Position numbers and translations under genes: made by a program
Assembly (NCBI RefSeq): GCF_014839805.1
Contig: NC_051130.1
Coordinates: 868,001 to 932,000 of the forward strand
DNA: 64,000 nucleotides
Origin: Manduca sexta
Taxonomy: Eukaryota > Arthropoda > Insecta > Lepidoptera > Sphingidae
Direction of reading: 5' to 3'
In this document: positions 35,305 through 47,556 of the stretch, piece after piece
Position numbering within the stretch: the first letter of the stretch is position 1
Layout of the letters: every line of letters starts with the position of its first letter
Notes under the pieces: generated by a model
The model's input: only the letters and a program-made list of their open reading frames with translations
Database searches by the model: none
Told to the model about the DNA's origin: nothing

Positions 35305-35625
35305 GTTTTTTTTTTTTATTTTATTAGCTTTGAATGAAGAGACGAGCCCTCCATTCGCCTGATGGTAAGCGATACGACAGCCTATAAACAGCAGAAACAC
35401 CATCCAACACCTTGAATTACAAAGTATAGTTTGGTATTCCACTGCGCTCGCTATCCTGAGACAAGAGATGTTAAGTCTTAGTATGTCCAGCAGTTACACT
35501 GGCTACAATGTCTTTCAAACCGAAACACAACAGTGACTACACACTGCTGCTTGGCGGCAGAAATAGACATTGCCGTGGTCCCTAACCAGGCGGACTCTCA
35601 CATAAGAGAGACCTATCACCAGTCA
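35305..35625 (-). mobile_element. SINE-like repeat, family S4
   Basis: Complete reverse copy, from 'gaatgaagagacgagccctc' (its 3' end) to 'ctctcacataagagagacc' (its 5' end). Confidence 0.78.
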
Positions 35626-35654
35626 ATAGAAGTTTTAGATAAAACGAAGGTAGC

Positions 35655-35910
35655 TCTCTTGAGTGTTTATTTCTGCTGCCAGGAGACAGTGTGCACGCAC
35701 TGTTGTGTGTCGGTTCGAAGAAAATTGTAAACAATGTAATTACAGGGCATCTTGAGACTTAACGCCTTATGATTTCTCAGGATGACAACCGCAGTGAAAT
35801 ACCACACAGTACGTTGTAATTTAAAATTCCAGGTAGACTTGCTACTGTTTATGGGTGATCGTATCGCTTACCATCTCACTGTTTTTGAGTTTAAAGATGC
35901 CTGGGAATAA
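35655..35910 (+). mobile_element. SINE-like repeat, family S4, diverged
   Basis: Forward copy: 'tttctgctgccaggagacag', 'gtgcacgcactgttgtgtgt', 'ggatgacaaccgcagtgaaa' and 'gtatcgcttaccatctcact'. It lies 5' to 5' with the copy at 35305-35625. Confidence 0.65.
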
Positions 35911-37529
35911 AAAAATCTAATGAAGAAGTATAAGCAAAAGCCTTAAGAATTGTGCTTAGAAGTAGATACACAAAAATTAAAGCTGATCCTATTATTATAC
36001 GCCCAGGAAAAACAGAAAGAAAAACAACGATAAAAAAAACGAAGAGCACAGAAAAAATATTATCAGCTTAAGAATTAACACCAAGAGCTAGAAGACTGCA
36101 AAGAAAGAAATGTTGAAAAGATTTTAGATCTATCGGAATTGTTATATGAAAAATAAAATCAACTAAAAATAATATTTTGAACAAGTCGCATGTAAATGTA
36201 TTTCTTAATTAAGGTTATAAGATAAACTGATAAATTATAACATAGGAACTTAAAAGATATTTAAACTTGAATTAGAATCAGATTCATAATATTTTTGAAC
36301 AACAGGACATCCGGGGTCTTCTGTCAGATCGTCTAGCACAAGAGTTTCACTAACCCAACTCATCAATAATAGAGTCTTTATTCATAGTATTAGAAGATTC
36401 ATTTTTGCTATCACATTGTAATTTTCCGACATACTTAGTATGTCTACAATTCATTCCAAACACCCGAAGCAACTAGTCCCTCTAAATATAAGGTGGTCCG
36501 TCGACATTCGACATATTGTATCATTTTAGCATTATTTCCTTGAAGAATTAAGTCAAGATCAATGTTTAACGCATTTTTATAATGGATTTTCTCATTTCTG
36601 TTGGTTTTAAAATACAATATTATTGTAATAATTAAACAAGACTGTTATTTTGTTAGATGTATTTATTTTGCTGATCAAACTTTGTTGATTATTAAGAGCA
36701 AAATCGGTTAATCATGTTGCGTTACAATTATTATATATTATAAAGGTGGCAATGAGTAGATATGTTTGTTTTCAATCTTTATATATTAGAGACTTATATA
36801 TAATTCATAAATATAATATATTATATGATTTTAACGGTATTTATTTATTTACTTATTACCTACCAACCACCTACTATAATTACCATTTTTCAAATACTAA
36901 TTACCATATGTGTCATTTCTCATTGCCATTCGTGAACATTTTCAAATCCAAATTCCGACCTGAATATCGATTTACAGACTGTGCCTTTGATTTAAATAGT
37001 ATATAATTACGATAAACTTTACATCGAATCGATAAAGATCGCGATTGGGAGCAATATTTGAATTTATTTTAGGAACACCGAATATGTCTATTTTCAAATA
37101 TTCACCCATTTACATTATTTTATTTGATTAGAAACACTTCTAGCGTGTATTGACTTGATACTGCTTGTCATTATAAAATGATTTATTTTAATAATTTTTA
37201 TTGCAATTAAACAAAAGTAAATCGCACCATGAAACCACAATGCTGGTAAATGTTGATAAAGATCAAAGGTCGATATTCATGTAACATTACTAATAGTGCA
37301 CGTTGTTAAATCGCCCAAAAGCCTGGCAAAACTACACAAACTTTCACAGCTTAATTAACAACTAGTCCGGTATCCCATGCCTTTACTGGGTTTGCCCAAT
37401 TTTGCCAAATATTACGAACGCATGCATACGGTAGTTTCATTACCGGCATAGCGGTTTCACTTCGAGTTGCTCAATTATTTGAGGTTCATTCCAAATTATG
37501 ATTTTACCAGTATCTTGTTTGTATCAATG
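35911..37529. other. Unassigned intergenic stretch
   Basis: AT-rich, with an A/K-rich patch at about 35930-36130. Open frames such as 36746-37006 have no family features. Confidence 0.45.
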
Positions 37530-37590
37530 AGTGTTTTTATCCGGGCGGATATGAAATATATTTTACTACCAGCCTATTACACGTCAAATC
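37530..37590 (-). repeat. Family S5 fragment
   Basis: 'atccgggcggatatgaaata' and 'ttactaccagc' match the S5 start in reverse. Confidence 0.45.
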
Positions 37591-37641
37591 AAGCATTTAA
37601 AGACTAGATAGAAAGATAAAGATATCTGGATTATACGGGCT

Positions 37642-38321
37642 TTTTTTTTTTTTTTTTACGTAGGTAAATCATCAGTTGACTATCTCCCGCCTTGGGATGG
37701 GCGGGAGGGCGTGTCAGACTTTTACTGACTAAAAACCTACGGTGTTCCCATCCTTTGCCTATGTGCCTAGGTCCAAGATCCGGTGGCATTGAGCCCTAGG
37801 CAGGCACCGGCCCTAGAGGGCCCCGCCAATTACACTGTCACTGCTCTTCGAGGCGCGCGTGGAACACTACGCGCCGTACACACGGGCCGTGGGGGTGTTT
37901 CGGGCGACGAGCTACCCAATGCTCGTCACCCGACGGTCCGCGCCTACGGAGGCCGATGATCCTCAGCAGACGTTCGACGCCCGCGTCTTGTGCGTCTGCC
38001 GTGGCGGATGGGACGTTGGGCGCTTTGGCGCCGTATCCGTTCCGCCACCTCCTTTGCGAGCATCACGTCCTCGCAGAAGGAGGTGACTGCGTCCCACTCT
38101 CTCTCGCCCCGGAGCATGGCTTCTACCAGGCCCCGACGCGAGAGGTCTCCGCCACCGATGGCCGTTGTGAGAACACGGCGGTGCTCAGCCCAAGCTGGGC
38201 ACACCTCCACCGTATGCTCCACCGTGTCCTCCGGCCGATCCGCACAGTAAAAACACGCGGGCGTATCCTCCACCCGGATCCGATACAGGTACCTGCCGAA
38301 GCAGCCGTGACCGGTCAGTAC
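37642..38321 (-). mobile_element. R1-clade LINE, 5'-truncated, with target duplication
   Basis: Minus frame from 38319 reads LTGHGCFGRYLYRIRV, then a C-x2-C-x9-H-x4-C finger (CFYC...EH....C within DTPACFYCADRPEDTVEHT) and CPAWAEHRRVL, down to 37944. This is the C-terminal finger region of R1-clade retrotransposons. A GC-rich 3' UTR ends in an oligo(A) tail (T run at 37641-37657 on the plus strand). Flanking 14-bp direct repeats GGATTATACGGGCT at 37628-37641 and 38322-38335 mark the insertion. The copy lacks RT and endonuclease. Confidence 0.9.
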
Positions 38322-38404
38322 GGATTATACGGGCTATGGTAGAAACATTCCCATATAGGAAATCTCAATATATGAAAACACACATACACACAATTTGACT
38401 TTTA

Positions 38405-38600
38405 TGTTTGAGGAGGTGGCAGAGTTACCATCAAGCTCCCATTTTGGCAAGTGTTCTCAGTCCCGTGTGATGGGGGATAGTCTATCGTCATATCGGGTAC
38501 AAATTCCAAAATCCGGGCTAATACTGAGCAACTCAATAAAACTCTACCCGACACGGGATTTGAACCCTGTATCTCACAGCGGTGTCTTGCCATGCATGCA
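38405..38600 (-). mobile_element. tRNA-like SINE, family S3
   Basis: Reverse B box region (GGGTTCAAATCCCGTGTCGG on the minus strand), then 'gtattagcccggattttgg' body. Distinct 3' part from the forward copies. Confidence 0.68.
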
Positions 38601-38990
38601 ATATAATTAAGCTGCAATATTAATATTTTACATTACCATATAACGATTATATCAACAGATCCACTTGGTTACTGAATGATATAAATTTTATTAATAAAGT
38701 TAAGTGTAAGTACACGCGCGCTGTTTTTTGCAGGGCGATGAAATAACCGCAGTTGATTCCACCCCAGCGCCGCCGCGCCGCAGCGAAAATACCGTTTGCG
38801 CGTGCATTCCCAATAATTTAAGTGTTGCGGCGACCGTTTTGCCGCCCGTGCGCGGTTACCCTATCAAGCATGCGAGCAACAAAATATTATTTTTTTACAT
38901 GGTATTATTATATATATAAAAACGCTAAAGATGTGTAACCAGACACAATAATCTTCTTTTATAAGTATATTCGAAAACTGGAGATTTACC
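38601..38990. other. Short stretch with GC-rich patch
   Basis: A GC-rich patch at 38730-38880 ('ccagcgccgccgcgccgcag') holds a 63-codon frame that I do not recognise; probably an old repeat. Confidence 0.4.
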
Positions 38991-39071
38991 CCCTTATTCA
39001 TAGACGTTATTTATCTAAATATAGACGTTATTTATCTAGATATTTAGATAAATAACGTCTGTGAATAAGGG
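38991..39071. repeat. Foldback (MITE-like) element
   Basis: 32-bp inverted arms 38991-39022 and 39040-39071, one mismatch, outer ends CCCTTATTCA. The 17-base loop repeats the motif AGACGTTATTTATCTA that is also in the arms. The same terminal sequence starts the repeat at 11890. Confidence 0.82.
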
Positions 39072-39721
39072 CGTTAAAATATAAAAATCTGCAGAGATAT
39101 AGGGCAACAACAAAAATATTTGTTTTTGTTGAGCTGCGTTATCTTTACATGCCACTGACTCATATTATCCGCTTGTTTACTATCAACTGTTGCTGATTTA
39201 TGATAATAAACTATCCTAATATTTATTTAAATTAGCTAAGGATTGGTGGTGATTCATCAATAATGATTCCTATATATTTTATCACCTTATACTTGTGATT
39301 ATGAAAGTCTAGTGTGTGGTTAGCGCAATATATTTTCCTACCTTGATAATGTGGCTTACTTTTTACAATCAATCGATACGGATTCGATTAACCTGCCTTT
39401 ATAAGTTTATTTTATGTTACTAATATTTTATAGGTATATTTACGAATATTCGTTAAAATGTTTGCTTAAAGTAAAGCGCAAATCGATGAACGGAATTGGA
39501 TGAAATTTGGCACATGCATAGACTCCCGGATTAGTATATTATCATTCTGGTAATTTGCTCCTGTGGGAAATAAATATTTGATATTCTTAATATGGTTTAT
39601 AAAATGAATGGCACTAGCGTCGTATAAATGCTATGAGACGCTACACTAATTTAGAGACGATTAAGAAAACCTTTACACTCAGGCAAAGCTACACATAATA
39701 CCTTCTTCAAAGTAAAAAGGT

Positions 39722-39842
39722 ATTCGTCTCTCTACTGAGAGGCAGTGGCGTGGCTTGGCGTTACTGAAGTTTATGGACGCCGGGAGCCACTTACCATCAA
39801 CCAGGCTGCTAGCTCGTCTCGTCACTCGACTGCAGTAAAAAA
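39722..39842 (+). mobile_element. SINE-like repeat, family S4, 3' part
   Basis: 'ttatggacgccgggagccac' and 'gctagctcgtctcgtcactc' are the 3' end of an S4 unit just upstream of the esterase promoter; the counterpart on the right arm is at 60345-60445. Confidence 0.6.
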
Positions 39843-40003
39843 CATCACGAGCTACATTTGCAACCCTATATCACTTGTTTCAAATGCACGGCTTTTTCGC
39901 GACTGAACTTGCGTGCCACAATATATATTCAATTAGCAGAAATCAAAAATTAGCTGATAATGTAATTATCGCGACATCACGAGTGATAAACACGATTCGG
40001 TGG

Positions 40004-40018
40004 TATATTTATATAAAC
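40004..40018 (+). promoter_or_regulatory. TATA-type core promoter of left esterase
   Basis: TATATTTATATAAAC, 32 bases before the ATG, with CACAGTGTC where transcription could begin. The same arrangement precedes all four exon 1 copies in the palindrome. Confidence 0.6.
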
Positions 40019-40050
40019 CGCCCTCAGTGTATTTGCCACACAGTGTCAAG

Positions 40051-43000
40051 ATGTTGTGTTTGCTCGTGTTGCTGGGCGCGGCTGCTACTGCCGCCGCTCA
40101 GACCTCGGAGTCTCGGGTCGTCACCACGCATCACGGCCCGATCCGGGGCTATAAGGACCCAGATGGCTCCATGTATAGTTTCTACGATGTACCCTATGCG
40201 ACTGTGCCCGCGGGACGGGACAAATTCAAGGTATTTATTCTTAAATAATTATTTATTATTTAACTTAGAAGTAAGTAGGTTAATTATAATTTTGAACATC
40301 AATAATATCGAGACTATGAAATGGGTGAATCGCCTTATCGAACCCGAGCATAAATGGATTTTAATTTATTGATCGGCTTTATCAATTTTAAATTAAGAGT
40401 TAAAGTCGGTATATTACACACCAATATTAATGATTTTCATCTTTGACAATAATTAGGATAACCTACCTTATTACATCAGTAAATATTTATGACTCATCAG
40501 CCATAGATGTCCTGCTGAACGTAGATCTCCTCCAAATATCACTATCAACCAGTCGTAAGCAACCCGCGCCCAGTGACCTGCGATCTTTATCTATACAAAG
40601 AATAGCGCGGGTAAACACAAATTACCTACTTTAATATGGTGATTAAAAATATAATTCGAGGTTATTTAATATTCAGGTAATTTAAAGTAATCACTCATCA
40701 TACTACTACTAGTATGTGAGTACGCGCGCATTGGCGGTTAAATAAACGCTCGTGAAATAGGTAGTTTATAGTTATATATAATTGAAGAGGAATATTCGTG
40801 GTAGATCTCTCATATATGAGAGTCCACCTGGGTAGGTACCACCGCAATGTCTATTTCTACCGCCAAGCAGCACTGTTTATTCTGGTTAGAAGAACATTAT
40901 AGCCAATGAAACTACTGGACATAATAAGACTTAACATTTTATGTCAATTATTGTAATTCATGGTGTTGGATGGTGTTTCTACTGTTTATGAGCGGTCGTA
41001 TCGCTAACCAGCAGGCGAATGGCAAGCTCGTGACGTCATTCAAAGCAATAAACAAATGAAATCAAATTAAGACGCTGGTGTTATCGTCACGTAACAAATC
41101 TATATACCTAAATAAATCTTCGAGAATGAATGTTTCATGCTATCTTATCTCATATTATAAATGTTTAGCGAAACTACTCCATAAATATAGTGATTATAAC
41201 CAATAAAAACTTTAGAATATCGTGACATGAATTTTAGGGACAGTAGAAGGCAAAAAGAAGAGAGTCAATATTATAGAATAATTGTATGTAATTATCTAAA
41301 TAAGCTATGTGCGTTCATTGGTAAGAAAGACCCATTCATCGTGGCGCCATAGTACCATGGTACTTTGCGTATGTCAAATGGTATTTGCAGAACAAAACTA
41401 ACCTGGCCTGCAAAAAGTTAAGAGTCCTGCACAGAGCCAAACGGACGCTACGCAACGCCACAGATTAACGCTTTACGAAGCGCATGTCCGGCCATACGTG
41501 GAGTTCTGTTTACACCTTTGGGCAGGGGCCCAAAAATACTTGTGTAATCCACAAAGACGAATTGTCGATGATCCCAATCTTACAACATAGTGGAGAACCC
41601 GGGTACATGAAGAGACATCGGTTCTCTCATTTTGTCACCGCACCACTCGCTGTCGCAGTGGAGTTGACTCGTACTACAGGGAATCAATCCGTGGCAGTAC
41701 GTTGCTCCTACAACGATCTTTTTTACCGCGCATGTACAATCTATGGAATGACCTCCATGCATCGGTATTCAAAATATTTATAGTTTTGATATCATTTAAA
41801 TAACCTAATAAGCAAAGGACAAGTCATATTTACTTTAGATATAGCGGTTTTGAAGTCAGTGTTGTTTTCATTTTGATATGATCAAAAAATGATATGTTAC
41901 GTTGTAGTTTCATCACACACTTCTTAATTTCTAATTCAAATATTCCACAGGCACCTCTGCCTCCACCCACATGGACACAACCATTTGAAGCAGTGTTCCG
42001 AGGTGTCATATGCCCGCAGCTTGTTATGCTAATACCTGAGCCGTACATCATGCAAGAAGACTGTCTGGTAGCAAATATATTCGTCCCCGATACTAACATT
42101 ACTAATCTGCCAGTCGTGGTCAATGTCCATGGCGGAGGTTTTGTCTTAGGATCTGGAAGCTCAATACATTTAACAAACTTCGTTAAAAACAATAGCATGA
42201 TCTTGATCACATTTAACTACCGCCTTGGAGCGTACGGTTTCCTATGTTTGGGTACTGAAAATGTTCCTGGAAACGCGGGCATGAAAGATCAAGCAGCTTT
42301 ACTGCGATGGGTTAACCAAAACATTGCACAATTCGGAGGCAACCCTAATGACGTAACTGTAATGGGATGCAGCGCTGGCGGGATCTCTACTGACTTATTA
42401 ACGATATCGAACATGACAAGGAGTCTCTTCCATAGGGCAATACCAGAAAGCGGATGCAGTTACGGAGCCATTGCAATACAATACGATCCGATACAGAACG
42501 CAAAGGATCACGCTAGGCTTATGAATTTCTCTAATGTAGATGATATAGCAGCCTTGGAAGAGTTTTATATGACTGTTTCGGCCACAACGCTGGCAATGCA
42601 CTCAATAAGCACCTTAAGCCTTCCAGATTCCAGCTTTACCTTTGCTGCATGTCTAGAAAGAGATGTTGGAGTAGAAATGTTCCTACAAGATGACCCCGCA
42701 GACATACTGAAAAATGGAGATTTCCCTGCCATGCCATTATTATATGGACTAGCCAAAGATGAAGGTATGTTCAGAATACCAAACATATTAGGCGGATGGC
42801 TGAGCAAGATGAATGAGCATTTTTCAGATTTTTTGCCAAATGAACTGGAATTTGAGAGTGTGGAAGAAAAAGAAAGAGTGGCAAACACCGTCAGGACTTT
42901 TTATTTCGGGGATAGACCTGTAAACGTATCGACAATTTTAGAATACGTAGATTTTCACACCGATGTTCTGTTTGGGTATAGAATGATGAAGGGTCTCACT

Positions 43001-43950
43001 TTACGACTTGGAGCTAAGGCTCAGCCTATATATCTATACCAATATTCATTTGTGGATGAAAATACTAGTCCAATATTGTTTACAAATGTGACGGGGACCG
43101 ACCATTGCGAACAATACGGTATTATATCAGATCACAACAACATGACAGGTAGAACAGATGCATATATTAACATGCAACATATGATGCGGTCTCTCTGGAC
43201 GAACTTTATACTTACTGGGTAATTATTTTATCAGTTGTATTAAATTTTATTTTAAAAGTTGTAGATCCACACTATTGCCTATATTTTATATGAACGGCTT
43301 AGTCAGGATCAGCAGTAACGTCTTACATCTTTGTAGACACAGCGCGACAGCTCACTGTTGCATTTCGTAAGATGTGTGAGATTACTGAAGCTCCTAATAC
43401 CCCATCTTCCTTTTGTTTCCACTTATGATATAATTCTAATACCTCCCTACACTTCTATGTTATTTAATTCGTTGCGGGTTATAACTGATTATCGTTCCCA
43501 GAGACTCGCCGAGCTTTACCGCTCGGTGTCCTAAAATGCGTGCCACTGCCGATCTTACATAAGTTGCATTGGTGTATGAGGGATAGTTTCGCCCCCTCCT
43601 TCTGAAATACTCTCTCATCTGCGTCCTATGATATCAAAAAACCTATCTTTATTACTATTAAATTAAAAACCTAATTTTTCAGAACACCTGTCCCCGATGG
43701 ATCCTCGCTACCAACCTGGCCAGCAACGAACATCACCAGGTCTCCCTACATGGACCTAGGCCCTGTAGTGCGGTTGGAAAACTCCATGTTCGGAGCCAGG
43801 TTTGAACTGTGGGATGGAATCTACGAGAAGCATTATAGAAAACCCATGCGGCCGAATCCTACCATGCCCGGTAGTGCTGCGGGCGTAGCGTCTAATGTTT
43901 ATGTATTGAGCCTTGTAGTGTGTAGTTTAGCCTCTCGGTATTTTTTTTGA
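40051..43950 (+). CDS. Carboxylesterase (left outer copy), three exons
   Basis: Alpha/beta-hydrolase of the carboxyl/cholinesterase family; hydrolyses ester bonds of lipophilic substrates, exact substrate unknown. Exons 40051-40230, 41951-43218 and 43683-43950 join in phase to 571 residues. Residues 1-17 (MLCLLVLLGAAATAAAQ) form a signal peptide. Oxyanion motif HGGG at 120-123; nucleophile Ser201 in GCSAGG; Glu331 in AKDEG; His445 in TGTDHCEQY; EDCLVANIFVP at 96-106 is the family's second signature. Spacing matches cholinesterases (200/327/440). The C-terminus (PGSAAG, then VYVLSLVVCSLASRYFF) suggests a GPI-anchored surface enzyme. The ATG was chosen because the TATA box lies just upstream and it gives the signal peptide. 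Intron 1 carries an S4 SINE and a LINE fragment. Confidence 0.92.
40796..41058 (+). mobile_element. SINE-like repeat, family S4, in esterase intron 1
   Basis: 'gtggtagatctctcatatat' start and 'cattcaaagcaataaa' end. The right-arm gene has the same insertion at 59365-59620; the inner orphan units lack it. Confidence 0.75.
41395..41780 (+). mobile_element. LINE ORF2 C-terminal fragment in esterase intron 1
   Basis: In shifting frames: LYEAHVRPYVEFCLHLWAGA, RRIVDDPNL, SFCHRTTRCRSG, then LPRMYNLWNDLHASVF. This order is typical of Jockey-like LINE C-termini. It is shared with the right arm (58515-58985), where the copy is longer. Confidence 0.72.
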
Positions 43951-44960
43951 ACAATTTAGATATTTATAATTTTGGAACAATGGTAATGTAATATGTATAT
44001 CCAACTATTATGTATAGAATATAAAATCTTCACAAACTATAAGTGGCAGAATAAAACCAACACTAGAACTACGGCATGGATAATAAAGAAACTATCCCTA
44101 TAACTAGTTTATATATTTTCTAATATGACAAAAAATATTAAATATCGATTCCGATCAATCATTATTGCTAGGCAGCGTGGCCAAAATATATTTTTTTTTT
44201 ATAAAAGCTAATTATTTGAATGTTTTTGATCTCGATTCAGATATCGTCCCGATTTAAGGACAGTGTGTGTTTTGCGAGTTCCTGGTCGCTAAAGTTGACT
44301 CCAGAATCCTCAAGTTCATCCTTACTAAGGCAGAACGAAAATGGTGTGGGCTGGAATTCCTCTAGATGGAAAAACAAATCTTGTTTGGATACGAGTCAAT
44401 TTCAATGCGGAGCAATACCGTTACGGGATGAAGCTCCTTATGGTCATCAGTGGCGATAGGTGAAATGTTTCAAAAGGTGGCCTGAGGAAAAAAAATGCCT
44501 TAGGTAACATATCGTAGCCAATTTAATAGAAAATAAAAACTAAGACAAACGTGAATAAACCTTACAGGGAAGCCGGTAGGAATCGGGTTATATAGACTGT
44601 TCACCACTGATGGTGATCCCTCATCGACAGCAGCTCGGCCAAAATTTAATACTCATGCAAGATAATGCACGTGCACACTCTTCAAGGCTGATGATGAATT
44701 TGTTCTGCGTTTACATTAGCACCGTATAATAGTGGCCTTCTCAGTCCACCGATCTCAATCTAATTAAGCATGCGTGGGATTTACTCGGGAGTCGAAGTTT
44801 CAATAATTTTCCCGAAAATTCAAACACGGAAGAATAAATTTTTCTCACTTTTCCAGAATATGGATAATTAATGCACAGGTGACATTCAATAACCTTATTC
44901 CCAGTATGCTATCCCAATAAAGAACCGTCACTAAGGCCTTAGGAGATGCAACAGATTATT
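43951..44960. other. Downstream of left esterase; left-arm-specific sequence
   Basis: To about 44108 it matches the right arm (56178 downward). The next 900 bp or so is absent there, so it is either a left insertion or a right deletion. It holds a 79-codon frame (44220-44459) I do not recognise, and no visible transposon ends. Confidence 0.5.
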
Positions 44961-45594
44961 AAAAAGTAGTTAAGAATGTTCTTTTAGATACATTTTTATT
45001 TATGCTTTAGTTTTTATTAATTTACATGAACTTGTTTTTTTGTAATTTTTTTTACTAACAAGCTATTTGTTAAATTGAAAAATTAAAATGAATATTAAAT
45101 TACTATTCTATTGATGTATAGTATCTAAGACAAAAATATATTAAATTTAAAATAAACACTCTCTTTCTCTTGTTCCCTAGACTTATTGAGTAGTGTATTT
45201 ATCGTAATCAGCTATGGATTGATTGCGTTGTTTATTCATCAATAATGACTTTCATTAGGTTTGCATTGCACCTGGTCAGCGCAATATGTATATTTTCCTA
45301 GCTTGATAACGATGACTCTTGATTTTTACAACCACACGATATGAATTTAATTAAAGTTTATCTTATCTTATTATAAATATACGATTATTCGTGAAAATGT
45401 TTGGATGAATGTTTAAATAAATTCAGAAACCACTGAACGGATTTGGATGAAATTTGGCGCATGGGTAAATCATGTCTTGGATTAATATATTTTTTTTCGC
45501 CTATTTACAACAACAATAGAAAAACATATAAAACAACAAAATCAACTTCTCGCAAGTTTCATTAAACCAATTTAAGAATTTCAAACAAGACGGC

Positions 45595-45715
45595 ATAACT
45601 GTGTCGTGTGGCGAAGGATCTCGCGTCAGTCGGCATTATTTGGATCCCTTTCCACTTACTTACCATCAGGTGCAATAAAGTCACTTTGCCTTCCTTGGCC
45701 ACGCGGGTCATTTGT
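45595..45715 (+). repeat. Family S5 fragment
   Basis: 'cggcataactgtgtcgtgtg' and 'cttaccatcaggtgcaataa', mirrored on the right arm at 54060-54195. Confidence 0.5.
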
Positions 45716-45864
45716 ACATTGCGTTACTAAATGAAACCATATATTCATTTTACATCTATATTTAGAATAACTATGGTAAAGTGTTATTTTAAAGACAGTA
45801 TATGGTTTCATTTATTAACGCAATATCAATATGATCCTGTATAGAACAGACAGTTTCACACTTG

Positions 45865-46165
45865 ACTGGTGGGTGGTTTCTTTGGAGGCGTCTGGGCTGG
45901 TGTCACCGAAATATCTATTTCTATCGCTTAGGAGCACTGTGTATGCACTGTTGTGTTTTAATTTGGAGGATATTGTAGCCAGCGTAGTTACTGGCCAATA
46001 TGAGTCTTAACATGCCTCAACCTGACCGATGCAGTGGATGCCCCGCAGAATTGTGTGATTCGAAGTTCGTATGGTGTTGCTTCTGATTACGAGCGGTCGT
46101 TTCGTTTACCACCAGCATACGGTATATAAGGCATACTCGTCTCGTCATTCAACAGTAATAAAAAT
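45865..46165 (+). mobile_element. SINE-like repeat, family S4
   Basis: Copy upstream of the left orphan exon; mirrored with few changes at 53380-53690. Confidence 0.72.
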
Positions 46166-46323
46166 TACAGACCATGTTTGCAACCCTGTATTACTTGTTT
46201 CAAATGTACGGTTCTCTCGTAAACAAACTCGCGTGCAACACTTTATATTCAATAACTAGTATTCTAAAATTGCCAAATAATTTACTTATCGCGACATTAC
46301 AAATGATAAACATGATTCGGTGG

Positions 46324-46338
46324 TATATTTATATAAAC
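46324..46338 (+). promoter_or_regulatory. TATA-type core promoter of left orphan exon
   Basis: Identical TATATTTATATAAAC, 32 bases before the ATG at 46371. Confidence 0.55.
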
Positions 46339-46370
46339 CGCCCTCGGTGTATTGGCCACACAGTGTCAAG

Positions 46371-46550
46371 ATGTTGTGTTTGCTCGTGTTGCTGGGCGCG
46401 GCTGCTACTGCCGCCGCTCAGACCTCGGGGTCTCGGGTCGTCACCACGCATCACGGCCCGATCCGGGGCTACAAGGACCCGGATGGCTCCATGTATAGTT
46501 TCTACGATGTACCCTATGCGACTGTACCCACGGGAAGGGACAAATTCAAG
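46371..46550 (+). pseudogene. Orphan esterase exon 1 (left inner)
   Basis: Intact 60-codon exon with start, signal peptide (MLCLLVLLGAAATAAAQ), HHGPIRGYKDPDGSMYSFYD and GT donor (46551), differing from the outer gene by only a few bases. Exons 2-3 do not follow: the intron is alignable to the outer gene's intron to about 47715, where the homology stops. Without exon 2 no esterase can be made unless a transcript splices to another unit; reading through gives a stop within a few codons of the donor. Confidence 0.88.
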
Positions 46551-47556
46551 GTATATTATCTTCAATAGCGTTTATTATTTAATATAATTTTACACATAAG
46601 TAATAGACTAAGTATATTTTTTTAATATTAAAAATAGACTATGAATGGAAGATGCACCTTATCGAAATGTTTTTACCTACATGTCAATAAGGTTGAAAAT
46701 ATTCGTACCCGAGCATAAAGGGATTTTAATTTTATTACTCGACTTTATAAACTTTAAAATACGAGTTAAAGTCGGTATATTACACACGAATATTAATAAT
46801 TCTCATCATGCACATGAAAAAGGATAACCTACCTCTCTATGATAAATGATTACCCAGAACAAGTATAATTGTTTATTTCATCAGTAAATATTTGAGACTC
46901 ATCAGCCATAGATATCTTGCTGAACGTAGACCTCCTCCAAATATTACTAGATCAACCAGTCGCAAGCAACCTACAACCAACGACCTGCGATCTTTACCAA
47001 TACTAAATGCATTGCTTAAACCCAATTTATTATTACCCAAATTATTATTAATACACTATTACTATAATAGTAAACCCAACTTATACGACGTTATTTTAAT
47101 TTTCCGGTCTTTAAAATAAGTCACTAGTAGTTACTATCTAGTATGTGAGTACGCGCGCACTCACGGTTAAATAATCGCTCGTGTAATAGGTAGTTTCTAG
47201 TTATATATAATTGATGAGGAAATTACATGGTTGCGTTACTTAATCTCTCTCTTATCTTAATCCCTGAGTTGATGATTTATTTTCTGGTAGCATTATTAGT
47301 TTTTAAATAAAATTGAAAAAAAGATTAGTAGCATACATCGTATTATGAAAATAATGCATATTTTGACAATTCCGGATACAAGGACGTTTTAACTGTTTAA
47401 AAAAGAAATAGGAATAAATTTGAATAAACAATAAATCATACAAGCTCATACATTTACGAAAAAATCTCAAAACTTCTAACAAAACTTGTACTCTCGTTTT
47501 GAATTCACTTTACTTAATACTATCAATAACATTTAAAAAAGAATTCATATATTAAG

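Larger units (their letters stand above)
39165..47556 (+). repeat. Left arm of gene-bearing palindrome
   Basis: About 8.4 kb that aligns in reverse complement to 51977-60985. It is made of two tandem-related units, each starting with an AT-rich flank ('gattcatcaataatga' / 'gcaatatattttcctacct'), an S4 SINE-like piece, the esterase promoter and esterase exon 1. Only the first unit (39165-43950) has exons 2-3. Left-specific sequence of about 900 bp lies at 44108-45010. Confidence 0.85.

Noticed and set aside
37859..38342. Several plus-strand open frames in the GC-rich block
   Set aside because: Shadows of the R1-clade frame on the minus strand, which carries the CCHC finger.
41484..41783. Open frame of 99 codons within esterase intron 1
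   Set aside because: Overlaps a decayed LINE C-terminus in another frame and is shared as an insertion with the right arm.
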